Source of the DNA: Botryococcus braunii
Lineage: Eukaryota; Chlorophyta; Trebouxiophyceae
NCBI GenBank assembly: GCA_002005505.1
Contig: MVGU01001523.1
Span: 24,585-88,584, forward strand
DNA length: 64,000 nucleotides
Direction: 5' to 3'
Part shown: positions 10,084 to 20,864 of the stretch, one piece after another
How the letters are laid out: the number at the start of each line of letters is the position of its first letter
How positions within the stretch are numbered: position 1 is the stretch's first letter
Translations under genes and position numbers: made by a program
The notes under the pieces: generated by a model
What the model saw: only the letters and a program-made list of their open reading frames with translations
What the model was told of the DNA's origin: nothing
Database searches by the model: none

Positions 10084-12700
10084 GTGTCTCGTGTCATACA
10101 TGCCATGATGTGGGTTGGCTAACACCATCAGCCCATTTTCACGTCATGTTTGTTACTTTCATGATATTTGAAAGAGGATACACTCTTCACACCTGGCAAG
10201 ATGCTGTTGTAGTCTCAAATCTGAGGCAGGGTATGCGTTTGCGCAACGCGCGAACGTAAAGTTCCAGCATTTTTAAATTACCTTGAATCCTTTGGCTCTG
10301 AAGTTAGGCCACTGATGGCTTTAATTTAGATTTCTAACCTTGAAGCCATTGTCAGTTGACATATGTGTTTCTGTTCAGAAACCCTACAGCTTACGCGTCA
10401 GCGCAACGATGCGCATGAAAACTTTGACCGACCGCACAATGTTTTACTTATTGCCGAAAATGTTTATATGGTTATCGAAGCATTCACAATCTGAAGTACT
10501 TTACATTCAGCACATTGAAGACGAGCTTGTTGTGTCAGGCAAGTGTCAGGCAAATTCAACTACAATTTTTTCTAAAGCCTGTGGCCAAGTGTTGACACGT
10601 TTTCTGGTTGTTATGTGGCCAGCCTCTCACACATATCGTATTTTTCTTCTTGGCTGCCAATTTTCTTCTTTGGGAAGTTATCAATACTTCATGCACAAAT
10701 TCTGAAGCACTTCCTTATGCTTTAAGTCCACATTTTAATAGATAAAGCTAAGGACCATCGCTTCGGTGGCAGTAATAATATGACTTGCAACCCCCACTAC
10801 CTACCTAACTTTCTAGCTTATTAGGCACACCAACGTATTGAGGAACACAAAAAGAAGATTAACATCATGCCCAAGCACAAATTAGCCCTAATTGATTGAA
10901 TGCTGATCTTAGTAAATTGGATTGCTTTTGCAAGCTTGATGGTTACAAGGGTCTGGCAAAGCTTTGACAGTGTCTATGAATGCTTAGCATTTGCATCATC
11001 AGTTTTGCAGAGCATGAGCATGATAAACAATTGTTGGCATATGCCGGCTGTTTGCCGCAACAATCGCAATGCATTGCAACATTGAAATTCTAAAACATTG
11101 TTTGATGAACGACACCAACGGGCTACTTCGTATTTAGTTCCTATGTGCCATATGTTCAAGATCAATTTCACACGTTCCAAGTTTCACTGGTTGTTGGAAG
11201 TTGTGACGGAAGGTGCCAAAATGCATATCGGTGCAAGGCAATACTAAGCTGAAGTGTGGGCTTATTGCAGTGTCCTAAGGACAGAGGACCTATGAGGGTT
11301 CAAACGGCTTACATGGCTTCCAAAAGCAAGGATACATTGTGCGAGGCGACAACGAGCGCGCTTCTTTGGCCAATTTTATGGCTGCCATTACCATGCCTTA
11401 CGTATCCGGCAACAAAAAAAATGGGATCTCCAACCAGATAAGCCACATTTGTTGTGAATTACAGTAGCATTTAGCCTCACAATATGTGTTGGCTGATCGC
11501 TTATATTTTTGATTTCGCAACACCAGATTGCATATATTTCACCCCACTTATTTATCAAGTTGGGAGACACCAAGAACTTCCTGACTTAATTCTACCAACC
11601 TACCAATCCCTCCCAATGCTATATGCATTTGCCCATCTTAGCGTCACACACATGATGCTACTATGTCGCTCAAGGAGCACAATAATTGTTGCAAGGGCAA
11701 GAGGGACATAATATGCAATGTGGGTGTGAAGATGCTCTATTTTGTTTTGCAATGCCTGAATAAGTCCACACCTGCAGAATAATTTGCCTCGTGGATTGGC
11801 TTGCAGCATTGTAAAGATCATCTACTCTGTTGCTAGAATAAAGCCCTCCTTCCCTCCCCGCATGAAATGGCATTATTGCCATCTTCTTAGAGGACCCCCC
11901 TCCTCACTGCCACATCTATTATCAAACGGGAAATTTTAAATGAGGTCAAATGATTAAAGTAGGAAAGGGAGACCTACTTGTACCTCATAATATGGGAATG
12001 GGCATGGCACAGAGCATAACTCTTGGGAACCAGAGAGTAACTTGGTTGGTACTTGTGATAGCCTCGTGTTACCCTACAAACTCTCTCACGGGCGTGTTAG
12101 CTGGGAGGGGTAGGGAATCCAAGGGTGTCCTGGAATCCGTACTGGGGAACCTCTCTATGTGTCTCTGGGATTAGACAAGTTTTGCCTAGTCCAAAATCTG
12201 ACCTTGGGTTGGCACGTGACCAGGAACATCACGGGACGCCGTCGTTCTTGCAGCACGGGCTTGCCCACATTCAGCGTGCATCTTGGCCCGATCACGCTCG
12301 CATTCCCAAATGTGGGACGTGTGGGACATAATATGGTTCCAAAGGTGAACCCAGATGGAAGCGCACCATCTTTATTTTGGCTTGCAGCACTTCAGGAGAT
12401 CACCTTGACATGTAAGGGACTCATTCCGGACTGAAGTGGACTGAAGCCCTGGTTGTGTAAAAGTAGTGCACTCCAGTAACTTACCCCTTGTCATGGCATT
12501 AAGGGTCGTTCCCTTACTGATTTCCCTCGGTTTCTAACTGATTACAGCACCGTGCACGTGAACGTGCCGTGCACGTGTAAACATGTCGCATTTACAAGTC
12601 CCTGGCTAGGTTGTCATGGTATGGGACATGTACAGCTTAGTCGTACTGCCATTTCTATCCCGTTATTGCCCATTTTAGGCAGTTACCGAAGGGGGACGCG
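10084..12700. other. intergenic or intronic host DNA
   Basis: No open frame here has codon order that looks like a protein. The longest (12159-12434, +) is low in confidence and has no recognisable motif. The sequence is AT-rich up to about 11950 and GC-richer afterwards. Confidence 0.4.
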
Positions 12701-13047
12701 ACTTAAGGGGGGGGAGATGTAACGGTCTCCTCGTATTGCTGTAGTCATTAGCTTCCGCCTGTGACATGTGGGGATTCTACTCGTCTCCCGTTCCAAGGGT
12801 CCACTGGCTCTTGGCGGGACAATGCCTAGCTGGCTCCTATGTACTGCCTATCGGGGGATTGCCCATCGGGTCCCGCCCGAGCCTATGGAGGGAAGTAGGA
12901 TGCCATGCTGGAGAACCATTGGGCATATATATGCATATACATATACATATGGATATCTATCATCTATCGTTGGCACAGCCAACTGATGTAACTGGCATCT
13001 GGCCATGTTCCAATCCCATTACCTGTCCTTAGTGCTTTGAGCACTAC
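12701..13047 (+). repeat. possible solo or truncated LTR
   Basis: A purine run, AAGGGGGGGGAGA, is followed at 12718 by TGTAACGGTCTCC, which is how a gypsy 3' LTR begins after its polypurine tract. Inside is an alternating AT stretch (12927-12958, CATATATATGCATATACATA) that could be a TATA region, and TGTAACTGG at about 12986. A possible end is GAGCACTACA near 13046. No partner LTR or coding remnant is visible, so this rests on boundary signals only. Confidence 0.3.
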
Positions 13048-13516
13048 AGTAGGAGTCACTTACAAGACTGCTCATCATGTTCGAAAATATGTGGATTCCT
13101 TGAGAAAACGTATGAGTGTGCGTAACGCTCTCTTTCCCATGGCCACACAGAGTTCAGAAGGATCAGTTGTATGGGCTTCCGGAGCAACTCAACAAGGGGG
13201 AAATGTGCATGGTGCCTTTGCCGACCTACATGCAATGGGCCAAAACCGTCCACCCAAGTTCCACAATGGTGCTCTGATGGGCATTTACAACGGTCAACAT
13301 GTGGGCGGCATTCCCTTGGGGCCAAGGCACTTGCCCCCAGCACTCATGATGAATCCCACTGGCAATGGAAAGGTGGTGAAGCGGCGAAAATGTCGGAAGT
13401 GCACGGATGCGCATAAGAAAGTTGTTTATATCGGGGATTGTGGGTGTATGAAGGAAGCAGTAAGAAATGGGAAGGCAAACAAAAAGTTAAAAGTGGGAGC
13501 TTCATTCGAAGCCTAA
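13048..13516 (+). CDS. host gene, last exon, unknown function
   Basis: An open frame of about 155 codons ends in TAA at 13514-13516, following a possible acceptor (GAGCACTACAG). The peptide begins around GVTYKTAHHVRKYVDSLRKR and contains a Gly/Asn/Pro-rich middle (NRPPKFHNGALMGIYNG). It ends in a Cys/His-rich, Lys-rich tail: KCRKCTDAH, then GDCGCMKEAVRNGK. The C-x2-C…H…C-x-C spacing could bind zinc. I do not recognise the family. It is not a retroelement domain. Upstream exons are uncertain (see 9928-10083). Confidence 0.5.
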
Positions 13517-14091
13517 AGCTGCATTTTTAGTTTCTTGGGTGTCCTTGCAACTATCCATTGTTACTGAAGGATAGCAGCATATGCATGCATGCTTGGGACT
13601 GTATGCAGTGGTACGTAGCATAACCTTGTGGTTCAGACATCTTGTCTCTTTCAAGTTTTTTTTTCCCTGGTGTCAAGATTTCCTTATATTTTTCTGATAT
13701 TTGCTTTTCTTATTCTTGACATCAAATTATATGTTGCTTACACGGTGCAACTGGACATGTGGTTGACTGACGTGTCAATGAGCTTGTAGAGTTTGTACGG
13801 CACATGAAGAGGCAAAGACATATGTATTTTATAATTGACCTATGCTAATCTAGTATCTTATGTTGACATATTGACTGCTCTGTGTATGAATTAGCTCCTG
13901 AATTCAGGACAGAGGGTTTAGTAACTATAGGTTGACAGATTATTAGGTCAGTAGCAAAGTTGGTGTTATTAAAGTCCCTATGTAAGTGAACTTTTCATTA
14001 GATTCTTCAGCCCGAACCGGATCTAGTGTTTTAAATTCACCACCTATAACCTAGCTTTGGCTGCCTTCGGCCGCCTATAAGGCTCATTTAA
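13517..14091. other. convergent 3' flank of two host genes
   Basis: This AT-rich region lies between the 3' ends of the plus-strand exon ending at 13516 and the minus-strand gene ending at 14109. It carries a first copy of a hairpin at 14059-14075 (GGCTGCC, TTC loop, GGCCGCC). No ORF of note. Confidence 0.5.
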
Positions 14092-14108
14092 GGCGGCCTT
14101 CGGCCGCC
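14092..14108 (-). terminator. perfect hairpin abutting a stop codon
   Basis: GGCGGCC (14092-14098), loop TTC, GGCCGCC (14102-14108): a perfect 7-bp GC stem. The minus-strand gene's stop codon is 14111-14109, so the hairpin is the first thing in the 3' UTR. A near-identical hairpin (one G-T wobble) follows at 14075-14059. A 3'-UTR regulatory or RNA-end role is possible but unproven. Confidence 0.5.
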
Positions 14109-14401
14109 CTATAATATGGACCTATTGCCGTCATCCATCTCAGGGGTGATTAATAGATTCAGTCCCTCGGGTAGCCTCGGGTCGCGCTTGCCGCGGAATT
14201 TAGCAACAACCTGCTTCACCCTCTCAGCCAGAGCATGTGGGCCGGGGACAGAATATCTGATCCTCTTTTTCCACCACGATCGCGATTTTCCCACAGTTTC
14301 TTGCTGGGAGATGCCCTTTCCCTTGTAGTATTTGATAACGTCACGCTTGTCTTGCTCATTAGGGATGAGCATTGCATCGCTAAGAGCAGCAACAAATGGC
14401 C
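14109..14401 (-). CDS. host gene, last exon, unknown function
   Basis: The acceptor TTTTTGTGCAG precedes the exon at 14401, and the frame runs 97 codons to TAG (14111-14109). The peptide is basic and protein-like: PFVAALSDAMLIPNEQDKRD, then YYKGKGISQQETVGKSRSWW, ending in ITPEMDDGNRSIL. It enters in phase 1, which matches the donor phase of the exon at 21789-21933, so the two probably belong to one gene. A 7-kb copia (A1) then sits in the intron between them. I do not recognise the family. With the upstream pieces it would be a single-gene product broken by retrotransposons. Confidence 0.55.
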
Positions 14402-14411
14402 CTGCACAAAA

Positions 14412-14477
14412 ATGCATCACACGCTTACCCAACCCCCTCCCCAAACCCCCCTCCCCCCCCACACACACACACACATG
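14412..14477. repeat. C-rich run and CA microsatellite
   Basis: A C-rich stretch (14427-14460) ends in a run of Cs and passes into (AC)n at 14461-14476. It lies in the host intron just before the A1 insertion site. Confidence 0.8.
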
Positions 14478-14499
14478 CACACACCCACAACCTTCAGAC

Positions 14500-15200
14500 T
14501 GTTGAGTTGTGAACATACATTATAGAATGCCTTGTGCTTTAGGTGATCTTCAAATGTACATTACTAAGATACGGGTCCACTATCCACATAAGGTACCTCA
14601 AGACACGTTCGGATGAGGTCTATTTCGAACATAAGGTACAATCTGATTTAGATTACGCGTTAGTGTGAAAGGACTATTAAAGCTGCGATCATCGCATAGT
14701 CGAGCAACTGGTTTGGAAAGATACTGGGCACATAAGGATGCCAGTCTTGTTCATGCAGTTGCATGTGTCTAAAGAGCAGACAGTCGTCAAGGACTGTAGC
14801 TGGAGAGGCACGAACTTACGACCTGTCTGCTTGCTTACAGGTGCGGTGACGCAGGGTGTGTATTGGTAATGTGTTCATGTTTGATTGCTTGTTTGTAAGT
14901 GAACCATCTTAGTGGACAATCAAGTCTCCCAAACAGCTAAGGGACGGAGTCTTGATTGAGTATAGGAAGGTACTTGCTTTCAGCCGTCAGGAGCTTATCC
15001 GTGTGTAGATGCTCATTGACAGATCAACATGTAACGGAACTGGTTTGGAAAGATACTGGGCACATAAGGATGCCAGTCTTGTTCATGCAGTTGCATGTGT
15101 CTAAAGAGCAGACAGTCGTCAAGGACTGTAGTTGGAGAGGCACGAACTTACGACCTGTCTGCTTGCTTACAGGATACGCCACTGCCCATAACCTTTTACA
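14500..15200 (+). repeat. A1 5' LTR with LTR intron
   Basis: The leader segment of 135 bp is present at 14706-14840 and 15038-15172, with one difference noted (GTAGCTGG against GTAGTTGG). Copy 1 ends TTACAG and continues GTGCGGTG (donor). Copy 2 ends in the pyrimidine-rich CTGCTTGCTTACAG (acceptor). The predicted intron is 14841-15172 (332 nt). TATTAAA (14675-14681) lies 31 bp before copy 1. TGTAA (15030-15034) lies just before copy 2. The tail after copy 2 is 28 nt and contains GCCCATAACC. CATAAGGTAC occurs in U3 at about 14588 and 14629. Confidence 0.9.
14675..14681 (+). promoter_or_regulatory. TATA-like box of A1 LTR
   Basis: TATTAAA lies 31 bp upstream of the first copy of the leader repeat, the spacing expected if transcription starts at the repeat boundary (14706). 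The 3' LTR of the same element has lost 10 bp in between. Confidence 0.5.
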
Positions 15201-15214
15201 GGTTATGGGCCCAC
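15201..15214 (+). other. primer binding site, internal tRNA-iMet type
   Basis: GGTTATGGGCCCAC directly follows the LTR. Its reverse complement, GTGGGCCCATAACC, is the anticodon arm of eukaryotic initiator tRNA-Met (CAT anticodon). Drosophila copia is primed by such a 5' half of tRNA-iMet, so this is not a CCA-end primer site. The last LTR bases, GCCCATAACC, are its inverted repeat. Confidence 0.8.
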
Positions 15215-15612
15215 GCCCTTCCAGCTGAGCCAAGGGCAAACAGGAGTGCATGGCATCATCGGATGCATCTGTACTGGGTTTTCCACGGAATCGCCTGACG
15301 GCAAGAAGAAGTAAAAAAGGAACAACTGGATATTCACTCAGAAGGCCTACCGACAGAGTCTTCAATATCTTGGGAAGTTTATTTCCGTGAAGTGACCTGA
15401 GATTATCACCCGTCGTCGTTGTCGTGAGACCGTCAGTAGGTCCGGGTGGTCAGGCAATTGAATTGCTGAAGAATATTTTGCATATCTTGCATATTAAGGG
15501 TACATGCTAGACCTCGAAAGGGTGGAATACTTGAGAGTGCTGTGGTGTACGCCGGAAGGGTATACTTAAACCAGCTGTGTCAGGCTGAACGCTGTGAGAG
15601 CAAGTGAAGTGT

Positions 15613-18600
15613 ATGACCAGACCTCAAACTCGTTCCCAAAGCAAGGTTTCTGAAAGTAATCCCAGCAGTACAGAGACTATGGCAACACCAGCAGGAGGCA
15701 GCACGGCCTCCTCAGGAGCTGGACAGTCAGGACAGACCACTGGAGGCACTGCAGCCAGCTCGTATGCATACACGATGAACTCCTCCAATCCCAAGATGTC
15801 TACGCAGCTGAAGGCTGATCGCACTAATTTCAGGGCCTGGCGTGAAGAGCTGGAGTCCTGCGCAATGCAAAAAGGAGCAATGGGAGCGTTGGAGACAGCT
15901 TTGCCTAAGACCGCAGAGAACGCAGCAGTAAAACATTTCATTTTGCAGTCTGTCCCGTCCATGTGGCACGACGAAGTCAAACAGCGGGGGAGCGCTTTTG
16001 ACTTCATTCAGTGGATGGCAGACCGCTGCACTGGAGGGAAGGACAGGGAAATCAACGAGAAGTGGATCAAGGGGCTCAAACAAGGCATGGTAAAGGGAGA
16101 GACAGTGCAAGAATGGTGCCACCGAGTCATCAGTATTGCCGCCTCCCTGGAGGCCAATAACCATCAGCTGAGCGACCGCCAGATCTGCAGGTATATGTAT
16201 AAGGGACTACCTGCAGTCTTGCAGAACGACGCTTGGGCAATTACCTCCGCCAAGTCAGACCCCTACAACATGCTGGAGACGATCCTCACTGCCATTGAGA
16301 ACTTGGAGTACCAGGATATCCCGCTGGCAGAGTCAGTGCAAGTCACAGCATCAGCTGCAGCAGTTATGGCAGCAGCAGCAGCAGCAGCCGTGCCAGCTCA
16401 GGGTGGAATCCCTGGGCCTCCCCAAGGCGCTGGAGCTGCACCGGGCGCTGGAGCAGCACCAGGAGTGGGAGCTGGAGTACCTGCTGATGGTCAGGCCCCC
16501 TATGGCCCTTCTGCTCACAACGCTGGAGGCACGGGGCGAGGGTCTGGACGTGGCAGGAGGCCAAAGGAGGAACTGGCGTGTCGCTTCTGCAACGGGACGG
16601 GACATTTCTGGAGGGAGTGCTTGGAACTGAAGAGGCTGCAAGCTCTACGTGGCACAATGCAAGCTGCAAGTGCGGGCCCAGCTGCGTGGTGGGGCACTAG
16701 AGCTCCTCAGCAACAAGCCAGCTGGTGGGATGCTGGCCAGTCCAGAGGAGGCCCTCCCGTGTCACCCTCACATGCTCCTGGATCTGTGTCCACTATCTTC
16801 CCCTTCTTCCCAGGCTGGCATCTCCCACCACCACCTCCTCCAGGTGCTGGTGAGCCTATGTTCGTTTCGTTGAATGTGCTTACCCCTACGTCTCATGGGG
16901 CTTGCAGTACCTCGTGGCTGATAGATAGTGGTGCATCGGTGCACCTTGTAAATGATCTGTCTTTACTACACAACCCAGTCAAGCATGCCCAACCCCTCCC
17001 TCTTCATTTGGCCACTTCTGACGCCAAAGGAGGGATAGTTGCAACTGGGTCTGTGTGTCTGGTCAATGCCAGACAAGAGGTGTTTTGGCTGCATAATGTG
17101 CAGTGTGTGCCCACTGCACACACTAATCTGATTTCTGTCACAGGAGCCATTCAGGATGGAGCATCATTCCTCACTGACAGTGCAGGTGGGTACACGACCA
17201 TGAAAGGCCCAGCAGGCTGGTCTGGTAAGATAGCCAGAGAGCGAGGGCTGTTTTTTTTAGAATGGGTGTGTCCTGTCAAGAGCCAGCATGATGCGCAGCC
17301 ACAGTCCAGTCCTCATGTTGCCTCGTATCATGCCAGGAAAGGGCACGTGTGTACAGATCGACTACTGTGGCATGCAAGGTTGGGGCATCCTGGGGTTAAG
17401 AGTATGACAAGGTTGGACAACGAAGACCTGGTCACTGGGATCAATGTGTCCCTTGCTCCATGCTCAGAGTGTTCTCCCCAGTGTGAGTCATGTATACAAG
17501 GGAAACATTCTCGCCCCCCCTTTCCAGCTTCCTCTAGGCCTGCAGAGAGTGTGTTAGATAGAGTGCATGTGGACACTGTGGGTCCCATTTCACCAGCTGC
17601 AATCATGGGAGAGCGTTTTTGGGTTACTGTGGTGGATGAAAAATCCCACCTGATAGCCTCATTGGCAGTGAAGTCGAAAGAAGCCATTCCCAAGGCCCTC
17701 ATTGAGCTCTTGAAGTACTGGCAGACATTTCATGAGAAAGTGGTGAAGTGTGTGAGATCTGATAGAGGGACAGAATTTCTGAATCAGCAGTTCAAAGAAT
17801 TTTGTGCTCAGCAGGGCACTAAAATGGAGACCTCAGCTCCATCCACGCCTCAGCAAAATGGACTTGCTGAGCGCATGAATCGGACTCTGAAGGAGCGCAC
17901 AAGGACCCTGTTGGTGCACGCTGCAGCAGACCCTTCCTTGTGGAAGGAGGCACTGGAGTCTGCCACCCTGCAGTACAACGTGGGCCCCACCACAGGCAGG
18001 CCTCTGACCCCTACTGAGATGTTCTATGGGGTAAAGCCTGATGTTGCTTTCTTGCGCACATGGGGCTGTGTGGCACATGTTCACATTCCCCCAGGTCAGC
18101 GGTCTGTATTTGGACCAAAGACCATTCCAGGCATGTTCACTGGGTATTGCCCATAGTCCAAGGCCTATAGAGTGTACGTAGGCAATGGTGTATGGAAAGA
18201 GAGCAGGGATGTTACATTCCTTGAGCATTTGAGAGGAGGGGAGAGAGTGGGTATGTCTAAGGTGCAACCTGGATCCTCTCAATGGCTCTCAGGAGCGTCC
18301 CCGCAGGGCAGGGGAGGCAATTCCAATGTCCCCAGCCCACCAACAGCCATTCCCGTGAATTTTTGGGAAGCAGAGGATGACCCAGTGGTGGAGTGCAAGC
18401 CCACTGGATCTCCTGCTACCACTGCCAGCTCTCCAGAGGATCACTGCAGGCTGAGGAGCTCAGTCGGACCTGTGGCTGGAGCCCCCAGCAGCCAGGATGG
18501 TTCCCCTGCCACTTCTGAGACCTCACAGCAGTCATGGTCAGTGCTGGGCCATCTTCAAAATTTAGCTCGGGGGGGTGCTGAAGCGCACTCGCAGCTGGAC

Positions 18601-20844
18601 AAACTGCAGAAGATGCAGGAGGGGGTCAGGTTCCAGGGGAAGTCTCAACATAGACTTCCCCCAGGAACCACCCTCACAAGGGATCAGCGTTATGAACAGC
18701 GCCAGGCTAGGAGGGACTCAGTAGGGGTCCCCATGCATGACCCTGGCTCAGGCCAGGTACTTGTGAGTGAGCCACCCTTGGTAGGTCTCCCTGATTTGCA
18801 GAGGCAGGTTGAGACAGGGGAGGCTATGCTTGGAGAAGATGTTAGCGAGAAGAGTAGTGGGCTAGAAGTGCCAGCAGCAGGGGAAGCACGTAGCCAAGTT
18901 GAGCTGGGAACCAGTCATGCTTATGGGGTGCAGCCTGACACAGTAGGCGCAGCTCAGGAAAGTCAGAGTAGTGTACCTAGGTGTGAGTCCAGGAGAGAGA
19001 GAGAGCTGCTGCTTCCACCTGCATTGAGAAAGGTGAGAGATTGTAATGGTGGAGCGCATGAGTCTGACAGTTCAAGAGAGAGAGTTGGGGAGGGCTCTGG
19101 CAGTTCTGGCTGTACTGCAAGATCTCAACATAAGGTACAAAATGTACCTTATTCTGGGAACCAGGATCAGAGGGATATAAAAGACAACAGTCCCAGGAGT
19201 GCTGACAGTACTGCAGAGTCTCAACATAAGGTACAAAATGTACCTTATGTCAAGCTGGGAAAGGTTCACGTGCCATCTAACCTGAGGGAAGCCCAATGCT
19301 CCCCTCAGTGGGATTTTTGGCAACAAGCAATGAGGGAAGAGATGGATTCCCTTGATACCCATGAGGTTCTAGAGTATGTGGACAGACCACATGGACAAAA
19401 AGTTATTCCTGTCCATTGGATATTCTCCACTAAAATTGATGCACATGGGAATGTTACTCGCTTTAAAGCGAGGTTAGTTGCCCAAGGGTGTAGACAGATC
19501 CCTGGGATAGATGTTGGGGAGGTATTTGCACCCACCAGCAGCTATGGGGCAAGGAGGGCTGTGCTGGCAGTGGCTGCCACACAGAATCTTGAGATCCACC
19601 AAGTGGATATGAAGACGGCTTTTCTCAATGGAGAGTTGGAGGAAGAGGTCTATGTGACCCAACCACCAGGATTTGAGAATGGCAACACGAGGGTTGTGTG
19701 CAAGCTCAGGAAGGCACTATACGGTCTAAAACAAGCCCCACGGGCTTGGCACAAGACCTTGACCGACAAGTTGAGCGTGATGGGGTATAGTGTGTGCAAG
19801 AGTGATGCGGGTGTATACATCAGGAGGGCCCCTGATGGCAACCTGTCCTTTATTCTTGTTTATGTTGATGATCTTCTCATAGTTGCCAGATTGGTTGCAG
19901 AGATTGAGTGGGGGAAAGAGTTGTTGAAGAAGGACTTCACCATCCATGATTTGGGAGAGGTGAATGATTTCCTGGGGTGTCAGGTCCTACGCAATAGAGT
20001 TCAGAGCACTATTTCCATGAGTTGCACTCCCAAGATTGATGCTCTTGTGGAAAAGTTTGGTGTTGCTGATGATGGGCGTGTGGTTGATACCCCCATGTCC
20101 AAGGACTTCGTGGCTAGCAGCAGACCCGAGTCCTCAGATGGTTTGTCACATGGGGCAGGTACCCCACTGACACCTGGTCATCGGTACTGTGAGTTGATTG
20201 GATCGTTGCTATATATTGCCAATACGACCCGGCCTGACATTTCTCAGGCTGTTGGAGTGTTGTCAAGGTATAGAATGACACCCACTACCTCACACTACAA
20301 TGAGGCCATTCGAGTGCTGAAGTACTTGAGAGATACGAGAGAATTAGCTCTTACTCTGGGTGGAAAGGGGCCTGAGCTAGAAGGCTATGTTGATGCCGAC
20401 TATGCTGGGGACCTGGACCACAGGTATTCCACCACTGGCTATGTTCTATCAGTCTATGGTAGTGCCGTGGTTTGGGGAAGCAAGAAGCAGAGCTCAGTTG
20501 CTACCTCAACTGTGCAAGCCGAGTTTATGGCAGCCGGCCATATTGTGAAGGAAGCCAACTGGCTTAGGGGCTTCTTGGAAGAGATTGGAGCTGCACCTTG
20601 GAGAGTCAAAATTTTCTGTGACAACCACGGATGCATTTCCAATTTACGGAACCCCCTCTATTCCAAATTCACAAAGCATGTTGCAGTAAGCTTCCACTAT
20701 GCTAGGGAAGCTGTGGCACTTGGGCAGGTAGATATCCTCTATGTAGAATCTGCTCGAAATGTGGCTGACATTATGACCAAGCCACTTGCTAAGCCCGTGC
20801 TTGTTGGTCATCGTGATTCACTAGGTTTGAGAAGATACACATAA
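15613..20844 (+). pseudogene. A1 gag-pol, one amber stop
   Basis: One open frame from ATG 15613 to TAA 20844, interrupted only by TAG at 18154-18156, where the A2 and A3 copies have CAG. Order: Gag with capsid fold; Ala/Gly/Pro linker; zinc knuckle CRFCNGTGHFWREC (about 16577); protease WLIDSGASVHLVND (about 16915); integrase zinc block LLWHARLGHPG and CSECSPQCESC; integrase core Asp at HVDTVGP and SDRGTEF; integrase-RT linker with two QHKVQNVPY repeats; RT with [10 protein letters not shown] (about 19858); RNase H VDADYAGD to the end. The stop falls after integrase, at the FTGYCP motif. Without readthrough it gives Gag-PR-IN (about 850 residues) and no RT. Apart from this codon the element looks competent. 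Confidence 0.9.
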
Positions 20845-20864
20845 AGCATGCAGGCAAGGGGAAG

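Noticed and set aside
10084..12700. tRNA or rRNA genes
   Set aside because: I saw no cloverleaf with conserved A and B boxes and no rRNA-like text, though a tool-based scan was not possible.
14235..14525. Plus-strand ORF of 96 codons over the host exon
   Set aside because: It runs through a C/CA microsatellite and is antisense to a better exon.
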